Shown: positions 27,301 to 36,902 of the stretch, one piece after another
Position numbering within the stretch: the first letter of the stretch is position 1
Layout of the letters: each line of letters opens with the position of its first letter
Assembly (NCBI GenBank): GCA_022448425.1
Contig: JAKVCY010000195.1
Location: 1 to 64,000 of the forward strand
Source: Thalassotalea sp.
GTDB taxonomy: Bacteria; Pseudomonadota; Gammaproteobacteria; Enterobacterales; Alteromonadaceae
Length of the DNA: 64,000 nucleotides
Direction: 5' to 3'
Translations under genes and position numbers: made by a program
The notes under the pieces: model-generated
The model's input: the letters and a program-made list of their open reading frames with translations, nothing else
Database searches by the model: none
Told to the model about the DNA's origin: nothing

Positions 27301-28902
27301 CTCTTGATACTGATAAATATTCTTGCTTTCTGTTATCAATAATAAACTACCGTCCTCTTGCACTGTAATCGCGCTCAGAGACTCTTCCCCTTCGGGAATA
27401 GCTTGCGTATTAGAGCCTCCCTTTAGGTCTATGCAAGTAAGCCAGCCTTTCTCATTGATAAAGCAAATCTTATGGTCAAAATAGCTGATCGCGTTATTGG
27501 GAGGTAGGTGTTTGTTATCCCATGAAGTGATAAAACTTGTGATTGAGCTATTTACTGACGTTTCATATAGCCTTCCATCGTCTGAATAGATAAGGACCTT
27601 AGAACCATTCTCTATTGAGAGTAGTTGATTGACCTCTATTCCTAACTCTAGTTTGTATGCCTCTTTTTTATTTGGCGCTTTTTCATAAACATCGCCCTCT
27701 TCATTTAACAGCCAAATATTTCCGTTCACCAGCTCGATAACTTCACTGATTGAATTTTGGTCGCCAACTAAATGGTTTAATTCGCTTTTTATCAGATTAT
27801 AGTTTGGGTGGTTGTTATAAATACCTTCGCCATAAGTCCCTAACCATAGATGTCCGCTTACTGATTTGAGAGTAGACATTACCCAAGCTTCTGACGATAC
27901 GGGTAAGCTATTGGTCTGGATTTCTATAGTGTTTGCTTCAAATGTATACCGATCTATGGAAACTAAACCGTTTGAAGTTCCCAAAACAACAGTATGTTCA
28001 TCGTACTCTGTTACGGTTCGTATAGTGTCAGATAATAGCTTACCTTGAGTTGATTCGAATGTCTGATGAGCGATTAATTCTTGCTTAGGAGTGAAAATAT
28101 ATAGACCGTTATTGGTTGCAAGCCAATAGTTTTCATCAATAACCTTGAAATCGAACATACCAGTTGCATCTACAGCAAATCCCCATTTTGCAGAGGCGTT
28201 GCCATTTGCATTTAAGCGCTTGCCTCTCGATAAGGACTGATTTGCGATATAAATGCCATTTGAAAAAGTGCCAAACCAGTAATCATTGTTGTTGTCCTGA
28301 AATACCGTTTTTATTTCAACTAATGCGTTCTGGATATCGTCGATTACAATGCGTGTAAAGTTTTCACTTGTTGGATTAAAGCGATGCAAACCACTTTCAG
28401 TTGCAACTAAAAGCTCTGTGGCACCGTTTTTATTTTTACCCTCATAGATTGTCCAGATGGTATTGTCTTTAAGTGAGCTTTTATCATTTTCTAAAGAAAA
28501 AAAGTTCGTGAAATTATCTTGCTCTCGATTGTAGCGACTTAATCCATTTGCTGTGCCAACCCAGAGGACTCCACTCTTATCTATATACAAAGTTCTTACG
28601 AAATTATTTGCGAGCGAAAATCGGTTGTGGATGTCGTTCCGATAATGGACAAAATCAAACCCATCGTAGCGATTAAGCCCATCCTCTGTGGCAAACCAAA
28701 TAAAACCCTGGTTATCTTGAGCGATGGAAAACACGTAACTCTGAGATAAACCGTCGGCTGTTGAGAATCGTTTAAAACTTAACTGTTTGTTGCTTTCTGA
28801 TGCGGAAATTGATGTACTCAGTAATGAAACGAGTATGAATACAATCGAAGGTAAACGGGACAAATTAGCTTTTAATAAGGCAAACAACAACAAAAACTTC
28901 AC
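24367..28902 (-). CDS. Membrane sensor: two-component-type propeller, PAS, GGDEF and EAL
   Basis: About 1,510 residues. A signal sequence (ending near S-I-S-A-S-E-S) precedes a long periplasmic region of Reg_prop repeats (about 45-700; e.g. GLSQSYVFSIAQDNQGFIWF, WVGTANGLSRYN), a Y_Y_Y domain (about 740-810), one membrane helix near 825-845, two PAS/PAC modules (about 870-1110), a GGDEF domain with intact RLGGDEF (cyclase site) and an EAL domain with MEALVRF, NLSAVQF, LDDFGTGYSSLAYLK and AEGVE all present. Both c-di-GMP synthesis and hydrolysis are therefore possible. No ATG is near; I prefer the GTG at 28902, but a TTG at 28920 would add six residues. Such propellers often sense polysaccharides; no ligand can be named here. 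Confidence 0.9.
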   Translation of the reverse strand: MKFLLLFALLKANLSRLPSIVFILVSLLSTSISASESNKQLSFKRFSTADGLSQSYVFSIAQDNQGFIWFATEDGLNRYDGFDFVHYRNDIHNRFSLANNFVRTLYIDKSGVLWVGTANGLSRYNREQDNFTNFFSLENDKSSLKDNTIWTIYEGKNKNGATELLVATESGLHRFNPTSENFTRIVIDDIQNALVEIKTVFQDNNNDYWFGTFSNGIYIANQSLSRGKRLNANGNASAKWGFAVDATGMFDFKVIDENYWLATNNGLYIFTPKQELIAHQTFESTQGKLLSDTIRTVTEYDEHTVVLGTSNGLVSIDRYTFEANTIEIQTNSLPVSSEAWVMSTLKSVSGHLWLGTYGEGIYNNHPNYNLIKSELNHLVGDQNSISEVIELVNGNIWLLNEEGDVYEKAPNKKEAYKLELGIEVNQLLSIENGSKVLIYSDDGRLYETSVNSSITSFITSWDNKHLPPNNAISYFDHKICFINEKGWLTCIDLKGGSNTQAIPEGEESLSAITVQEDGSLLLITESKNIYQYQENADKFTFVLSLSSIGRGSFIATSIKQSSEYYWLNSGSHGLLAISLDLTKSYLFNENNQLINNYISDVVIDNDGNAWIGSNKGISVIDTSLMTVRRVDSDFNAPNSEFIFGSSLKTREGDIIFGSSNGYFKLSPESILKTKQSLSAPIITDISIANKSLTSIELEGNPSTIDHINVAYKQFPLKLSFASPLNKFANQTAYRYRLDGLEEEWIETDIYNRSATYTNLSPGDYTFKVEVFDTFNPREKRSTDLKMTILPPWWLGKGAIAVYSLVLSLLLLYFLQQLRHRQRYHSQIKQSEERLKLSLWGSGDEMWDWNIKTKKIFRSNIWGILDFPQDGTRNVGTDQTNIHPNDLDHVKDALNAHFDQETEHFETTYRVKNKNNQWVWVLDRGKVVERGENDQPSRMTGTLKDISHIKKAEERLKLFAKCIENISDAVVIYDRRFTIVDVNKSFVRITGRSKAEMLGKSLKFERYPDTFTQSIKKHLVVNGNWQGEIESKRNNDETYYTDLTLDVIRDGGNNISHFVGVFSDITERKKTDADLRRLANSDTLTGLPNRSFFQANQLKLMKSKVPHALLVFDLDNFKKINDSMGHQVGDSILIEVAKRISKIASKRTSVYRLGGDEFSVIIENTNDIHTITSLAKSILKLIALPLKVKNQELVLFSSIGIVLNPEDGATPQELLKNADTAMYHAKNNGGNRYQFFSDSMNKEAVQRIQVETLIRHGLKDGLFSVFYQPKIDIATGKIAGMEALVRFETPTKGVISPLVFIPVSEETGQIIDIGEVVLRKSCYAAKRWVDAGLFDGRVAVNLSAVQFTQPNLVKTISAILQESQLPAKYLELEITEGTVMDSPQEAIDTMLQIRAMGIHLSLDDFGTGYSSLAYLKKFPLNTLKIDKAFVDDIEVSEQGRNMVATIVTIAHNLGMQVVAEGVENNNQLNFLSGLGCEQLQGYLYSKPLPEPEFQKYLLSYQITDNSTSKLQS

Positions 28903-29106
28903 AAAACAACCTATTACCAAACGTTATCGGCCTCTACTCGATAGCGTGAGGCATATATTATTATGTGCATCCACCATTTAAACTAATGCTTGCTCGCAAG
29001 TCAATCAGCATAAGACGATATCTGATAACCTATCGGTAAAATTGAAGAATACTTTAGCGCTTTTTACATTGAGTTGATCCAATTCTATGACGTGAGAGAT
29101 TTAACG

Positions 29107-31911
29107 TTAGTATTTGTGGCGGAATGAGTGGTTGAACGCTTCGTTGTCACTTAACACTAGTGCTGAACGATCGTGCCAATCTTCCGTTAACTCTTTTTGC
29201 TTTGAAGAAATTAAGGTGGCTCTAGAGGTAAATGCATTGTCGTAATGCTGGTGCAAGCTAGTACGAATAAAGTGCTTAATATCGTCAAGCGTAATTTTAT
29301 TGATCGCATTGAGCAATAATTGCTTTCTATTGAATTGATAATCTTGATTATTAATCGCTGCCCAAAATCTTTGGCTCTTGGTACGCAAGCTCGTATCTTT
29401 TTCCTTCAATTGAGCTGTTAAGCCCTGTTTGAAGATATACCATTGTTCATTATCTATTTGATCGATATGCGCTACAGCATTGCTAATGAAACCATCAATA
29501 GCTTTCGTTAATTCTTCGGCAGATGTATTAGGCGATTGGATATAGAACCCTATTCCTGGATAGCGACTAATAGGGATATAGCCAATGTTGACCAAATAAC
29601 CATATTGTTTTTCTGTTCTCATTTCTTGGAAGAAAACAGGCGCTAACAGATGACTCGTAATCATAGTTGTTGCGGTCGCTTGTTCCGATTTTTCAGCTAC
29701 GGCGTAATAACACACTGTTGCATGGTCGTGATTGGGCAAACAGACAGGTAATATAATTTCTTGTTGTTCGGCTAAATCTGTGACGGGGCATGCCACTTGA
29801 TTGCGCTTGTCGTAGTTGTGTCCGAACGCCTCTTTAATGACGGTAGATATTTCGTGTGCATGTGACTCAAGCCAATTACCATGGATAAGTACTTCCAACG
29901 TAATGTGCTCGAATAATTTGCGGGCAAATACTCTAAACTGATCAACAGTTACTAATGATAATGCCTTACTCAGGCTTTCTGCACATGGATTATTCGGTTG
30001 CATAAAAGCACTTAAGCGTGAAAAAAGTTGCGATATTGACTTACTTTTATCCGCATTTTCCCAATGCTTAAGCAGCTGCGCTTTAATTAACAAAAACTGT
30101 GCTTCGTCAAAGTGTTGCTCAGTTAAGCTATTTAAGAGTTTGGATAACAGCAATGGCTGTTTTTCGCTTAATCCTGACAATTGCAACGTGATGCCACTTT
30201 GGTGTGCGTATAAGTTGTAGTGAATACCCGCTAACTCAGCGTCGTAGTGCTCCTCTATTACTAAGCTCGTAAATAGATCAGTAAATAAACGCGTCATTGC
30301 TATGTTTTCACTTGATGAAACTGCAACTGGAGAGTCTATACAAATATAAATATAGCCCTTGGGGACTTTGTACGTTGTGTCTTGTTTGTACCAAACGCAT
30401 AGCCCGTTTTCACTTTCTAGCATACTAGGAGTGTTGGAGGCTAAGACGTGTGGGTGCACTTTAGGCGATTCCACGATGTATGGGTTTTCATCTGGCAAAT
30501 GTAATTCGGGAATCACAGTAACGTTTGAAAGTGCTTGAATTCTATCGTCGCCAATTTTTTCTATATGATAGGGAACTTTGTACCATTTAGTCGTATTGCT
30601 ACAGTCGTGATCTTGCCCTATTTTAACAATGCGACAATTCTCAATGTGGATAAAAGACAGTATTTCATTTACTGATGATTCGCAGACACCTTCCATGACA
30701 AAGTCACCAAAAATGTAATCCTCCACAGGGTAATGTTGCATACTGATTACCAACTGATTGACAGAATCAATGGGTTTTAATTTTTCGAGATATTCGAATG
30801 CAACATTAGCCAATTTTTGTTTCTCATAGTAAACGTAATGAGGCAAAGGTTGTGTTTTAAGTAGTTCAATGTAACTGAATACGACATCGACAACATCGTC
30901 TAAGTGCCGCTCGCCGTTTTCTGTAAGCGAAATGCTGATGTTGAAATCTTTGAAGTTAGAACCATTTATCCCCGAGCCAGCCGTTAGACCTAAAGCCCAC
31001 TGCTTTGCCTTTAAATAGGAAAGTATGCTGCCTTTACCTTCATGCCCTAGGAGGTAAGTAAGTAGTGACTCAGGCTTGTGTTTGTAATACTTATCTATGC
31101 TTGGTAGTGCAAAGCTGATGATTAGTTGACGCTCATTCTTCACGGGTTGAACGCTAATTTCGACACCTAAATGTTCAGGTAAATATAGAGGTTGCGTTAT
31201 GTTTTTCTTTTGTCCTCCTGAGGGGATGGTTTCAAAATATTGATGAGCAAGATTCTTCAGTGACTGAACCGGAATAGGCGCTTCTATCACTAACGTCATT
31301 AGTTCAGCGCGATAATAACGCTCAAAATAGGCGGCAATATCATCTCTGACTTTACTTGCCTCTGTATCTCCTAAGGTATGTAAATTACCCACAGAGAATT
31401 GTGAGAAAGGATGTGCTTGGTTAACAGTTGCTTTGTGAACGTCATATAACCTGCGGATATCATCTTTTAACTTAAGCTTAAATTCAGCGTCAATATTTTG
31501 CCGTTCTGAGTCAACAAGCTCTTCAGATAGCAATGGCGCTATGAAAAAGTCAGCAAATCGTTCTAATGCTGGCGTTAGATGAGCGTGATGAATATCAAAG
31601 AAGTAACACGTATGTTCCGTGCCAGTCCACGCGTTATTATGACCGCCGTGTTGGCTGATAAACTTTTGATACTCGCTGCCGTCTGGAAATCTTTCTGTTC
31701 CCAGAAATAACATATGCTCTACAAAATGTGCTAAGCCCTCACGGTCTTTAGGATCGTCAAAATGCCCTGCGTTGACAGCAAGCGCTGCAGCAGCTTTATC
31801 CGATTCCATATTTTCAATGAGTAAAACTCTAAGGCCATTGTTTAATGTAATGGGAAGGTAGTGTTTTTTGTCATTAGGGCTTTGTTTCAACAATAAACTC
31901 CTATCAAACAC
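29107..31911 (-). CDS. Insulinase-family (M16) zinc metallopeptidase, pitrilysin-like
   Basis: A 934-residue protein, close to E. coli protease III (about 960). The inverted zinc motif HFVEH is at residues 62-66 (His62, Glu65, His66), with the further acidic ligand expected in the ERQNIDAEF segment about 75 residues later. HGGHNNAWTGTEHTCYFFDI is typical of the insulinase/pitrilysin group. Near the C-terminus RTEKQYGYLVNIGY is the substrate-grip motif. No signal peptide is visible, which suggests a cytoplasmic location, unlike periplasmic PtrA. It is divergent from sixA. Confidence 0.92.
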   Translation of the reverse strand: MFDRSLLLKQSPNDKKHYLPITLNNGLRVLLIENMESDKAAAALAVNAGHFDDPKDREGLAHFVEHMLFLGTERFPDGSEYQKFISQHGGHNNAWTGTEHTCYFFDIHHAHLTPALERFADFFIAPLLSEELVDSERQNIDAEFKLKLKDDIRRLYDVHKATVNQAHPFSQFSVGNLHTLGDTEASKVRDDIAAYFERYYRAELMTLVIEAPIPVQSLKNLAHQYFETIPSGGQKKNITQPLYLPEHLGVEISVQPVKNERQLIISFALPSIDKYYKHKPESLLTYLLGHEGKGSILSYLKAKQWALGLTAGSGINGSNFKDFNISISLTENGERHLDDVVDVVFSYIELLKTQPLPHYVYYEKQKLANVAFEYLEKLKPIDSVNQLVISMQHYPVEDYIFGDFVMEGVCESSVNEILSFIHIENCRIVKIGQDHDCSNTTKWYKVPYHIEKIGDDRIQALSNVTVIPELHLPDENPYIVESPKVHPHVLASNTPSMLESENGLCVWYKQDTTYKVPKGYIYICIDSPVAVSSSENIAMTRLFTDLFTSLVIEEHYDAELAGIHYNLYAHQSGITLQLSGLSEKQPLLLSKLLNSLTEQHFDEAQFLLIKAQLLKHWENADKSKSISQLFSRLSAFMQPNNPCAESLSKALSLVTVDQFRVFARKLFEHITLEVLIHGNWLESHAHEISTVIKEAFGHNYDKRNQVACPVTDLAEQQEIILPVCLPNHDHATVCYYAVAEKSEQATATTMITSHLLAPVFFQEMRTEKQYGYLVNIGYIPISRYPGIGFYIQSPNTSAEELTKAIDGFISNAVAHIDQIDNEQWYIFKQGLTAQLKEKDTSLRTKSQRFWAAINNQDYQFNRKQLLLNAINKITLDDIKHFIRTSLHQHYDNAFTSRATLISSKQKELTEDWHDRSALVLSDNEAFNHSFRHKY

Positions 31912-32097
31912 TTATATCGAACCACTGATCAGAAATTTGTGTTAGTAATTATAATTATGTTTTTGCTATAAATTACCTCATGGAATAACACGAGTCTAAT
32001 TTATTCTTAAGCGTTGTTACTAATTCTCCATACTTTCTTTTACTATAGCTGGAATTTTTTTGGTGAACCGCGTTTTTTGATGTGCGGGAGATAAACT

Positions 32098-32574
32098 ATG
32101 CAGATTTTTATTATGCGTCACGGCGAAGCCAGCATGGAGGCAGAAACAGACGCACAGCGACCACTGACTAGCCAAGGTCAGCTGGAAGCGGAACTCATGG
32201 GAAAGTGGATGGAAAAAATGTCACTTGAGTTCGATGTTATTTGGGTAAGCCCTTATATTCGGGCACAACAAACTTTTTCTTTTGTCTCAAAGTCTTCTGT
32301 TGCCAAAGCAGCACCTAGAACCTTGTCGTTCATAACACCTTCTGGTTCACCAGGCGAAGTACATGACTTTATTGATGGCGAGTGTGCAAGTGGTTACATA
32401 CAGCGCCTTCTTATCGTCTCGCATATGCCTCTAGTGAGTTATTTAACTTCAGAATTAACATCACACCAACAGGCACCGCTGTTCCAAACAGCCAGTGTTG
32501 CCGAAATTAATTACAATTTAGATACTATGATCGGCGAATTGGTGCGTATGGTTTCTCCGGTCGATCTTTGTTAA
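32098..32574 (+). CDS. sixA: Phosphohistidine phosphatase
   Basis: A 158-residue histidine phosphatase. The catalytic RHGEA motif begins at residue 7 (His8). The second histidine lies in LIVSHMPLVSYL. Length and motif match SixA (E. coli 161), which dephosphorylates HPt-type phosphohistidines. CGGGAGATAAACT precedes the ATG. It is convergent with smrB, with only 33 bases between stops. Confidence 0.92.
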   Translation: MQIFIMRHGEASMEAETDAQRPLTSQGQLEAELMGKWMEKMSLEFDVIWVSPYIRAQQTFSFVSKSSVAKAAPRTLSFITPSGSPGEVHDFIDGECASGYIQRLLIVSHMPLVSYLTSELTSHQQAPLFQTASVAEINYNLDTMIGELVRMVSPVDLC

Positions 32575-32607
32575 AGCTGATGCCTACCAAGTTAAATAAG
32601 ATATGCC

Positions 32608-33156
32608 TTAATATTTGTCTTTAATGTCTATTAGCGCGAGTAAAGCGCCATCTCCGCCATATTCTAAAGGTGCTTGGTGAAACGCTAAGACATCAGGGTG
32701 CTGGACTAACCAGTGCGGCACTTTGTTTTTCAATACTCTATTGCCAATCCCATGCACGATACAAACGCAGCGAACGTGCTCTTTATGGCAAGCAATTAAA
32801 AGCGCAGCAATTTCCCGTTTTGCATGCTCTTGGTTAAGTCCATGTAAATCAAGAATAAGTTCGGGTTGATAAATCCCGCGTCTTAGGTTCTTTGCTTCAT
32901 AACTATCGACACCTTCGCGCACATATTTCATCGGACCTTGATGTGAAAGATCAGGTTCAAACTCATCGGAAAAATGGAACTCTGCGCCTTGGCGAGTTGT
33001 TAAGTGGTTTTGACGATTAGCGCTTTGTTGCGGTTTAGGTTTACGGTGCACAACTTTGTCTTGCTTTAGCTGCTTTACATTGGCCGCAGCTTCTTTGAAA
33101 AGTTGTTTTTCATCGCTTGACAATAAATCTTTAAATTTCATCTGAAAGGTCGACAT
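32608..33156 (-). CDS. smrB: Smr-domain endonuclease SmrB
   Basis: A 182-residue protein with a charged N-terminal half and a C-terminal Smr domain (about 95-175) containing LDLHGLNQEHAKREI and VHGIGNRVLKNKVPHWL. SmrB in E. coli (183 aa) cleaves mRNA at collided ribosomes. Start at the ATG at 33156; an ATG five codons later is an alternative. It is divergent from prmB, as in many gammaproteobacteria, where these two genes are regular neighbours. Confidence 0.93.
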   Translation of the reverse strand: MSTFQMKFKDLLSSDEKQLFKEAAANVKQLKQDKVVHRKPKPQQSANRQNHLTTRQGAEFHFSDEFEPDLSHQGPMKYVREGVDSYEAKNLRRGIYQPELILDLHGLNQEHAKREIAALLIACHKEHVRCVCIVHGIGNRVLKNKVPHWLVQHPDVLAFHQAPLEYGGDGALLALIDIKDKY

Positions 33157-33301
33157 TTATCGGATAATTAATGATATATTATCCAGCTATTTTTGTCTTC
33201 GGCTGTAATCGATTTCTGACTAATCCTCTTACGGTAAGTTGAGCTAGCTATCTTATATTTGCTAGGAGTACCTGCAGCCTACACGCTTTTCCGGAAAAAC
33301 T

Positions 33302-34234
33302 ATGACTGACGCTGACATTATTGAACAATTATCGAGTATTGAAGACTGGGTGCGCTGGTCGGCAAGCGAGTTTAATCGTGCAGATCTCTTTTTTGGTCAT
33401 GGGACAGATAATGCTTGGGATGAAGCGGTTAATCTTGTGATGTTTTCAGCCGCATTACCGGTGGAGCGATACGAACAAGCCAAAGCTGCTAAACTTCTTT
33501 TTCCTGAAAAAGAAGCGTTGTTTTCTTTAATAGCACGTCGTATTCAAGAACAATTGCCCGCTGCTTATCTGACTAATCAAGCGAACTTCGCAGGCCTTTC
33601 ATTTTATGTCGATGAGCGAGTTCTTGTGCCTCGCTCACCGATAGCGGAGCTTATCGATAACAAGTTTATACCTTACTTAAAAACAGAAGAGCAAAAACGT
33701 ATTCTCGATTTATGTACTGGCAGTGGTTGTATCGCTATTGCTTGTGCTTATGCTTTCCCAACTGCAGAAGTAGATGCCTTAGACTTGTCGATTGACGCAT
33801 TGAATGTCGCACAGATTAATATTGAAGGTCATGGTCTAATGGAACAAGTTATTCCTATTCAATCTGATCTTTTCGCTTCTGTTGCGCAAGAAAAATATGA
33901 TTTAATCGTAACCAATCCACCGTATGTAGACCAGGAAGACGTTGATTGCTTGCCTGCAGAGTTTACACACGAACCAGAAATGGGGTTGGGCTCTGGGCAC
34001 GACGGGCTAGATATCACACGTGAAATATTGGCCAAAGCCGCACAACACTTAACTGATGATGGTATATTGGTATGTGAAGTTGGCAACTCTCAGATTCATG
34101 TCGAAGCAACTTACCCAGATGTTCCTTTCCATTGGGTTGAGTTTGAACGTGGCGGACACGGTGTTTTTGTACTCACTAAGCAACAGTTAGATGCTTATCA
34201 AGAAATCTTTAATAAACAGGTAGTAGTTAGATAA
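33302..34234 (+). CDS. prmB: Ribosomal protein uL3 N5-glutamine methyltransferase
   Basis: A 310-residue SAM-dependent methyltransferase. The SAM site is [15 protein letters not shown] and the glutamine-methyltransferase signature [11 protein letters not shown] follows. Length equals E. coli PrmB. It modifies a glutamine in ribosomal protein L3. Its stop overlaps the aroC start (TAATG), so prmB and aroC are coupled. Confidence 0.95.
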   Translation: MTDADIIEQLSSIEDWVRWSASEFNRADLFFGHGTDNAWDEAVNLVMFSAALPVERYEQAKAAKLLFPEKEALFSLIARRIQEQLPAAYLTNQANFAGLSFYVDERVLVPRSPIAELIDNKFIPYLKTEEQKRILDLCTGSGCIAIACAYAFPTAEVDALDLSIDALNVAQINIEGHGLMEQVIPIQSDLFASVAQEKYDLIVTNPPYVDQEDVDCLPAEFTHEPEMGLGSGHDGLDITREILAKAAQHLTDDGILVCEVGNSQIHVEATYPDVPFHWVEFERGGHGVFVLTKQQLDAYQEIFNKQVVVR

Positions 34235-35322
34235 TGTCGGGTAATTCATACGGAAAATTATTTACAGTCACCACGTTTGGTGAAAGTCACGGTTTAGGAT
34301 TAGGAGCTATCGTAGATGGCTGCCCTCCAGGTATTGAATTAACAGAAGCTGATCTTCAAGCAGATCTCGACCGTCGTAAACCTGGCACATCTCGTTACAC
34401 AACTGCACGCCGTGAAGCTGATCAAGTAAAGATCATGTCAGGTGTGTTCGAAGGTAAAACGACTGGCACGCCAATCGGATTAGTTATCGAAAACACAGAT
34501 CAACGTTCAAAAGATTACGGCAACATTGCACAAAGCTTCCGTCCAGGACACGCTGATTATACTTACACACAAAAGTATGGTTTCAGAGATTACCGCGGTG
34601 GTGGACGTTCTTCCGCTCGTGAAACAGCGATGCGAGTTGCCGCTGGCGCGATTGCTAAAAAGTATTTAAAAGAGAAAGTGGGCGTAGAAATCAAGGCCTG
34701 TGTAACGCAAATTGCTGATGTTAAAGCTGAGCAATTTGATTGGGACATCGTTGAGACTAACCCATTTTTCTTCCCTGATGCGTCAAAACTTGAGCAATTG
34801 GATGAAACCTTACGTGGCATTATCAGACAAAAAGATTCAATCGGCGCAAAAATCACTGTGTTAGCGACAGGCGTTCCAGTTGGTCTTGGTGAACCTATTT
34901 TTGATCGATTAGATGCTGAAATTGCGCATAGCTTAATGAGCATTAATGCGGTAAAGGGCGTAGAGATTGGTGATGGTTTTGATGTTGTTAATCAGAAGGG
35001 CTCTGACCATCGTGACGAGCTAACGCCAGAAGGCTTTAGTAGTAACCATGCTGGCGGTGTGCTCGGTGGTATTTCTTCAGGCCAACCAATTATTGCCAAT
35101 ATTGCATTAAAGCCAACATCGAGTATTGGTGTTAGTGGTCAAACCGTTGACCAAGACGGACAGCCAATGGATATTATTACTAAGGGTCGCCACGATCCAT
35201 GTGTTGGTATCCGAGCTGTGCCTATTGCAGAAGCAATGATGGCGTTAACTTTGATGGACCACTTTTTAAGGCATCGTGGCCAAAATGCTGATGTGCAATG
35301 TACCACGCCCATTATTGAATAG
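34234..35322 (+). CDS. aroC: Chorismate synthase
   Basis: Forms chorismate from EPSP with reduced FMN, the last shared step of aromatic biosynthesis. The 362 residues match the family. Signature stretches are [16 protein letters not shown] near the N-terminus, [20 protein letters not shown] in the middle, and [18 protein letters not shown] near the C-terminus. The stop codon lies inside a 14-bp tandem repeat, and a clear terminator follows. Confidence 0.98.
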   Translation: MSGNSYGKLFTVTTFGESHGLGLGAIVDGCPPGIELTEADLQADLDRRKPGTSRYTTARREADQVKIMSGVFEGKTTGTPIGLVIENTDQRSKDYGNIAQSFRPGHADYTYTQKYGFRDYRGGGRSSARETAMRVAAGAIAKKYLKEKVGVEIKACVTQIADVKAEQFDWDIVETNPFFFPDASKLEQLDETLRGIIRQKDSIGAKITVLATGVPVGLGEPIFDRLDAEIAHSLMSINAVKGVEIGDGFDVVNQKGSDHRDELTPEGFSSNHAGGVLGGISSGQPIIANIALKPTSSIGVSGQTVDQDGQPMDIITKGRHDPCVGIRAVPIAEAMMALTLMDHFLRHRGQNADVQCTTPIIE

Positions 35323-35356
35323 ACTGAATTGAATAGACTGAATTGAATAGATTGAA
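35315..35356 (+). repeat. Three 14-bp tandem repeats spanning the aroC stop
   Basis: TTGAATAGACTGAA occurs at 35315-35328 and 35329-35342, then TTGAATAGATTGAA at 35343-35356. The first copy contains the aroC TAG. It looks like a local slippage duplication. Confidence 0.9.
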
Positions 35357-35413
35357 TTTAATGGAGCGAAATAAATAGTCTGAAATGAATTCGCTCAGAT
35401 AAAATTCGCGTTG

Positions 35414-35443
35414 ACGGCTCGTTATTACGAGCCGTTTGTTTTT
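35414..35443 (+). terminator. Intrinsic terminator after aroC
   Basis: ACGGCTCGT (35414-35422) and ACGAGCCGT (35427-35435) form a perfect 9-bp stem with a TATT loop, followed by a T-rich tract. Confidence 0.9.
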
Positions 35444-35550
35444 CTGGCAACAACTAAATGTTAGCCAAAGATAGCATTTATCCTAAAGCCACTTAGCATT
35501 TGTCTTGTTGGTCGGTATACTGACCGTTGTTTTCCAACTTTTCTAAATTT

Positions 35551-36741
35551 ATGCCCGCTATTTTCTATAACGTTCGAGATTTCATACGTTTATCTAACAG
35601 CCACTTTTGGTACTACGCGGTACTCGGATTGGCTGTACCATTTTTGGCCGTCTTTCTTGAAGGTCGAGGATTTAACTCGCTTCAAATGGGGGAGATTCTC
35701 GCGGTGTTTATGGCAACACGCATTGTTGGGCCCACATTTTGGGCAATGCTAGCTGATAAAACAGGTAAACAGCTCCCTTATATTCGTTTAGGTGCAACGT
35801 TAGCGCTACTAAGTTTTATTGCGTTGTTCTTTGTTGATGGATACTGGCCGATCATCATCACATTAGCGTGTTTTAGTATTTTCTGGACGGGCATGCAGCC
35901 ACAGCTAGAAGTACTCACCTTAATGTCGATACGTCGAAGTGCGAAGTTCTATGCTCGTATTCGGCTTTGGGGCAGTATCGGTTTTATTGTAATTACGATG
36001 ATTTCTGCTGAAGTCATTGGCATTTTTGGCAGTGAAAGTTTTATCGTATTGGGCTTCTTTATCCTGTTGGGCCTCTGGCTATCAACATTTTGGCTTAACG
36101 ATATCAAGGGTTCTCAAGCCGCAACGAAAAGTCCTGATGACAGCGGTATTGTGTCACGCCTCATTGCGCCAAGTTTCTTGCTTTTCTTTATCGCTGGCTT
36201 ACTGTTACAACTGAGCTTTGGGCCATATTATTCCTTTTTCGCCCTTTATCTTCGCGATCTAGCCTATCCAAGCTATGCGGTTGGCGTTCTACTCTCAGTT
36301 GCAGTGATTGCTGAGATTGGAATTTTTATTATCGCGGGGCGCTTATTCAAGAACTTCAGAATCAAAGTGCTGATTGTTTTCAGCTTATTAGTGACCGCTT
36401 TGCGGTGGTATTTAATGGCTTACTTCGGTGACGTCGCATGGCTCTTGGTGTTGACACAGATTACACATGCGGCGAGTTTTGGTTTGTATCACAGTGCTTC
36501 AATGCAATACATTCAGCGCCACTTTACACTAGCACAGCAAAATAGAGCTCAAGCGGTATATGTAAGTGGCGTTTATGGAATTGGCGGAGCGATTGGAGCT
36601 TACTTAGCTGGCTTACTATGGTTAGATGGAGCTGGTGCAGAGCAGTCTTTCATTTTTGCAGCAAGTGCTGCATTGATAGCCGCCATAATTGGATTATTTA
36701 TCAATATAAAGCACATAGATCCGAAAAAGCATCGGGATTAA
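35551..36741 (+). CDS. MFS permease, HcaT-like (MFS_1_like)
   Basis: About 396 residues with around 12 hydrophobic helices. The N-terminal part (FWYYAVLGLAVPFLAVFLEG, then GEILAVFMATRIVGPTFWAM) and the loop ADKTGKQ fit the 3-phenylpropionate/nucleoside-type MFS_1_like branch. I use the ATG at 35551; the open frame begins at a TTG eight codons upstream. The substrate cannot be deduced; in many marine gammaproteobacteria a gene of this type sits beside aroC. Confidence 0.85.
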   Translation: MPAIFYNVRDFIRLSNSHFWYYAVLGLAVPFLAVFLEGRGFNSLQMGEILAVFMATRIVGPTFWAMLADKTGKQLPYIRLGATLALLSFIALFFVDGYWPIIITLACFSIFWTGMQPQLEVLTLMSIRRSAKFYARIRLWGSIGFIVITMISAEVIGIFGSESFIVLGFFILLGLWLSTFWLNDIKGSQAATKSPDDSGIVSRLIAPSFLLFFIAGLLLQLSFGPYYSFFALYLRDLAYPSYAVGVLLSVAVIAEIGIFIIAGRLFKNFRIKVLIVFSLLVTALRWYLMAYFGDVAWLLVLTQITHAASFGLYHSASMQYIQRHFTLAQQNRAQAVYVSGVYGIGGAIGAYLAGLLWLDGAGAEQSFIFAASAALIAAIIGLFINIKHIDPKKHRD

Positions 36742-36751
36742 AAGTGAACAC

Positions 36752-36779
36752 TAATACCAATTTAATGTAATTGGTATTA
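36752..36779. repeat. Palindromic intergenic repeat, copy 1
   Basis: TAATACCAATT (36752-36762), six bases, then AATTGGTATTA (36769-36779): a perfect 11-bp dyad. A near copy lies at 41600-41627. Confidence 0.8.
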
Positions 36780-36841
36780 TTTCTAATTCAGCGGTCGATA
36801 AAACGCTTTTTTAAGAGACCTATAATAATAATTCGGCACTA

Positions 36842-36868
36842 AAAAGGCAGCTATTTAGCTGCCTTTTG
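36842..36868. terminator. Bidirectional terminator between MFS and GNAT genes
   Basis: AAAAGGCAGCTA (36842-36853) pairs with TAGCTGCCTTTT (36856-36867). The genes on either side are convergent. Confidence 0.85.
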
Positions 36869-36902
36869 GTTTTGTTGCGCCGGAGATAGCCGTAAGAAAA
36901 AG

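Noticed and set aside
36752..36779. Palindrome considered as an insertion-sequence end
   Set aside because: Only 28 bp, no transposase nearby, and the second copy is not positioned to bound an element of known type.
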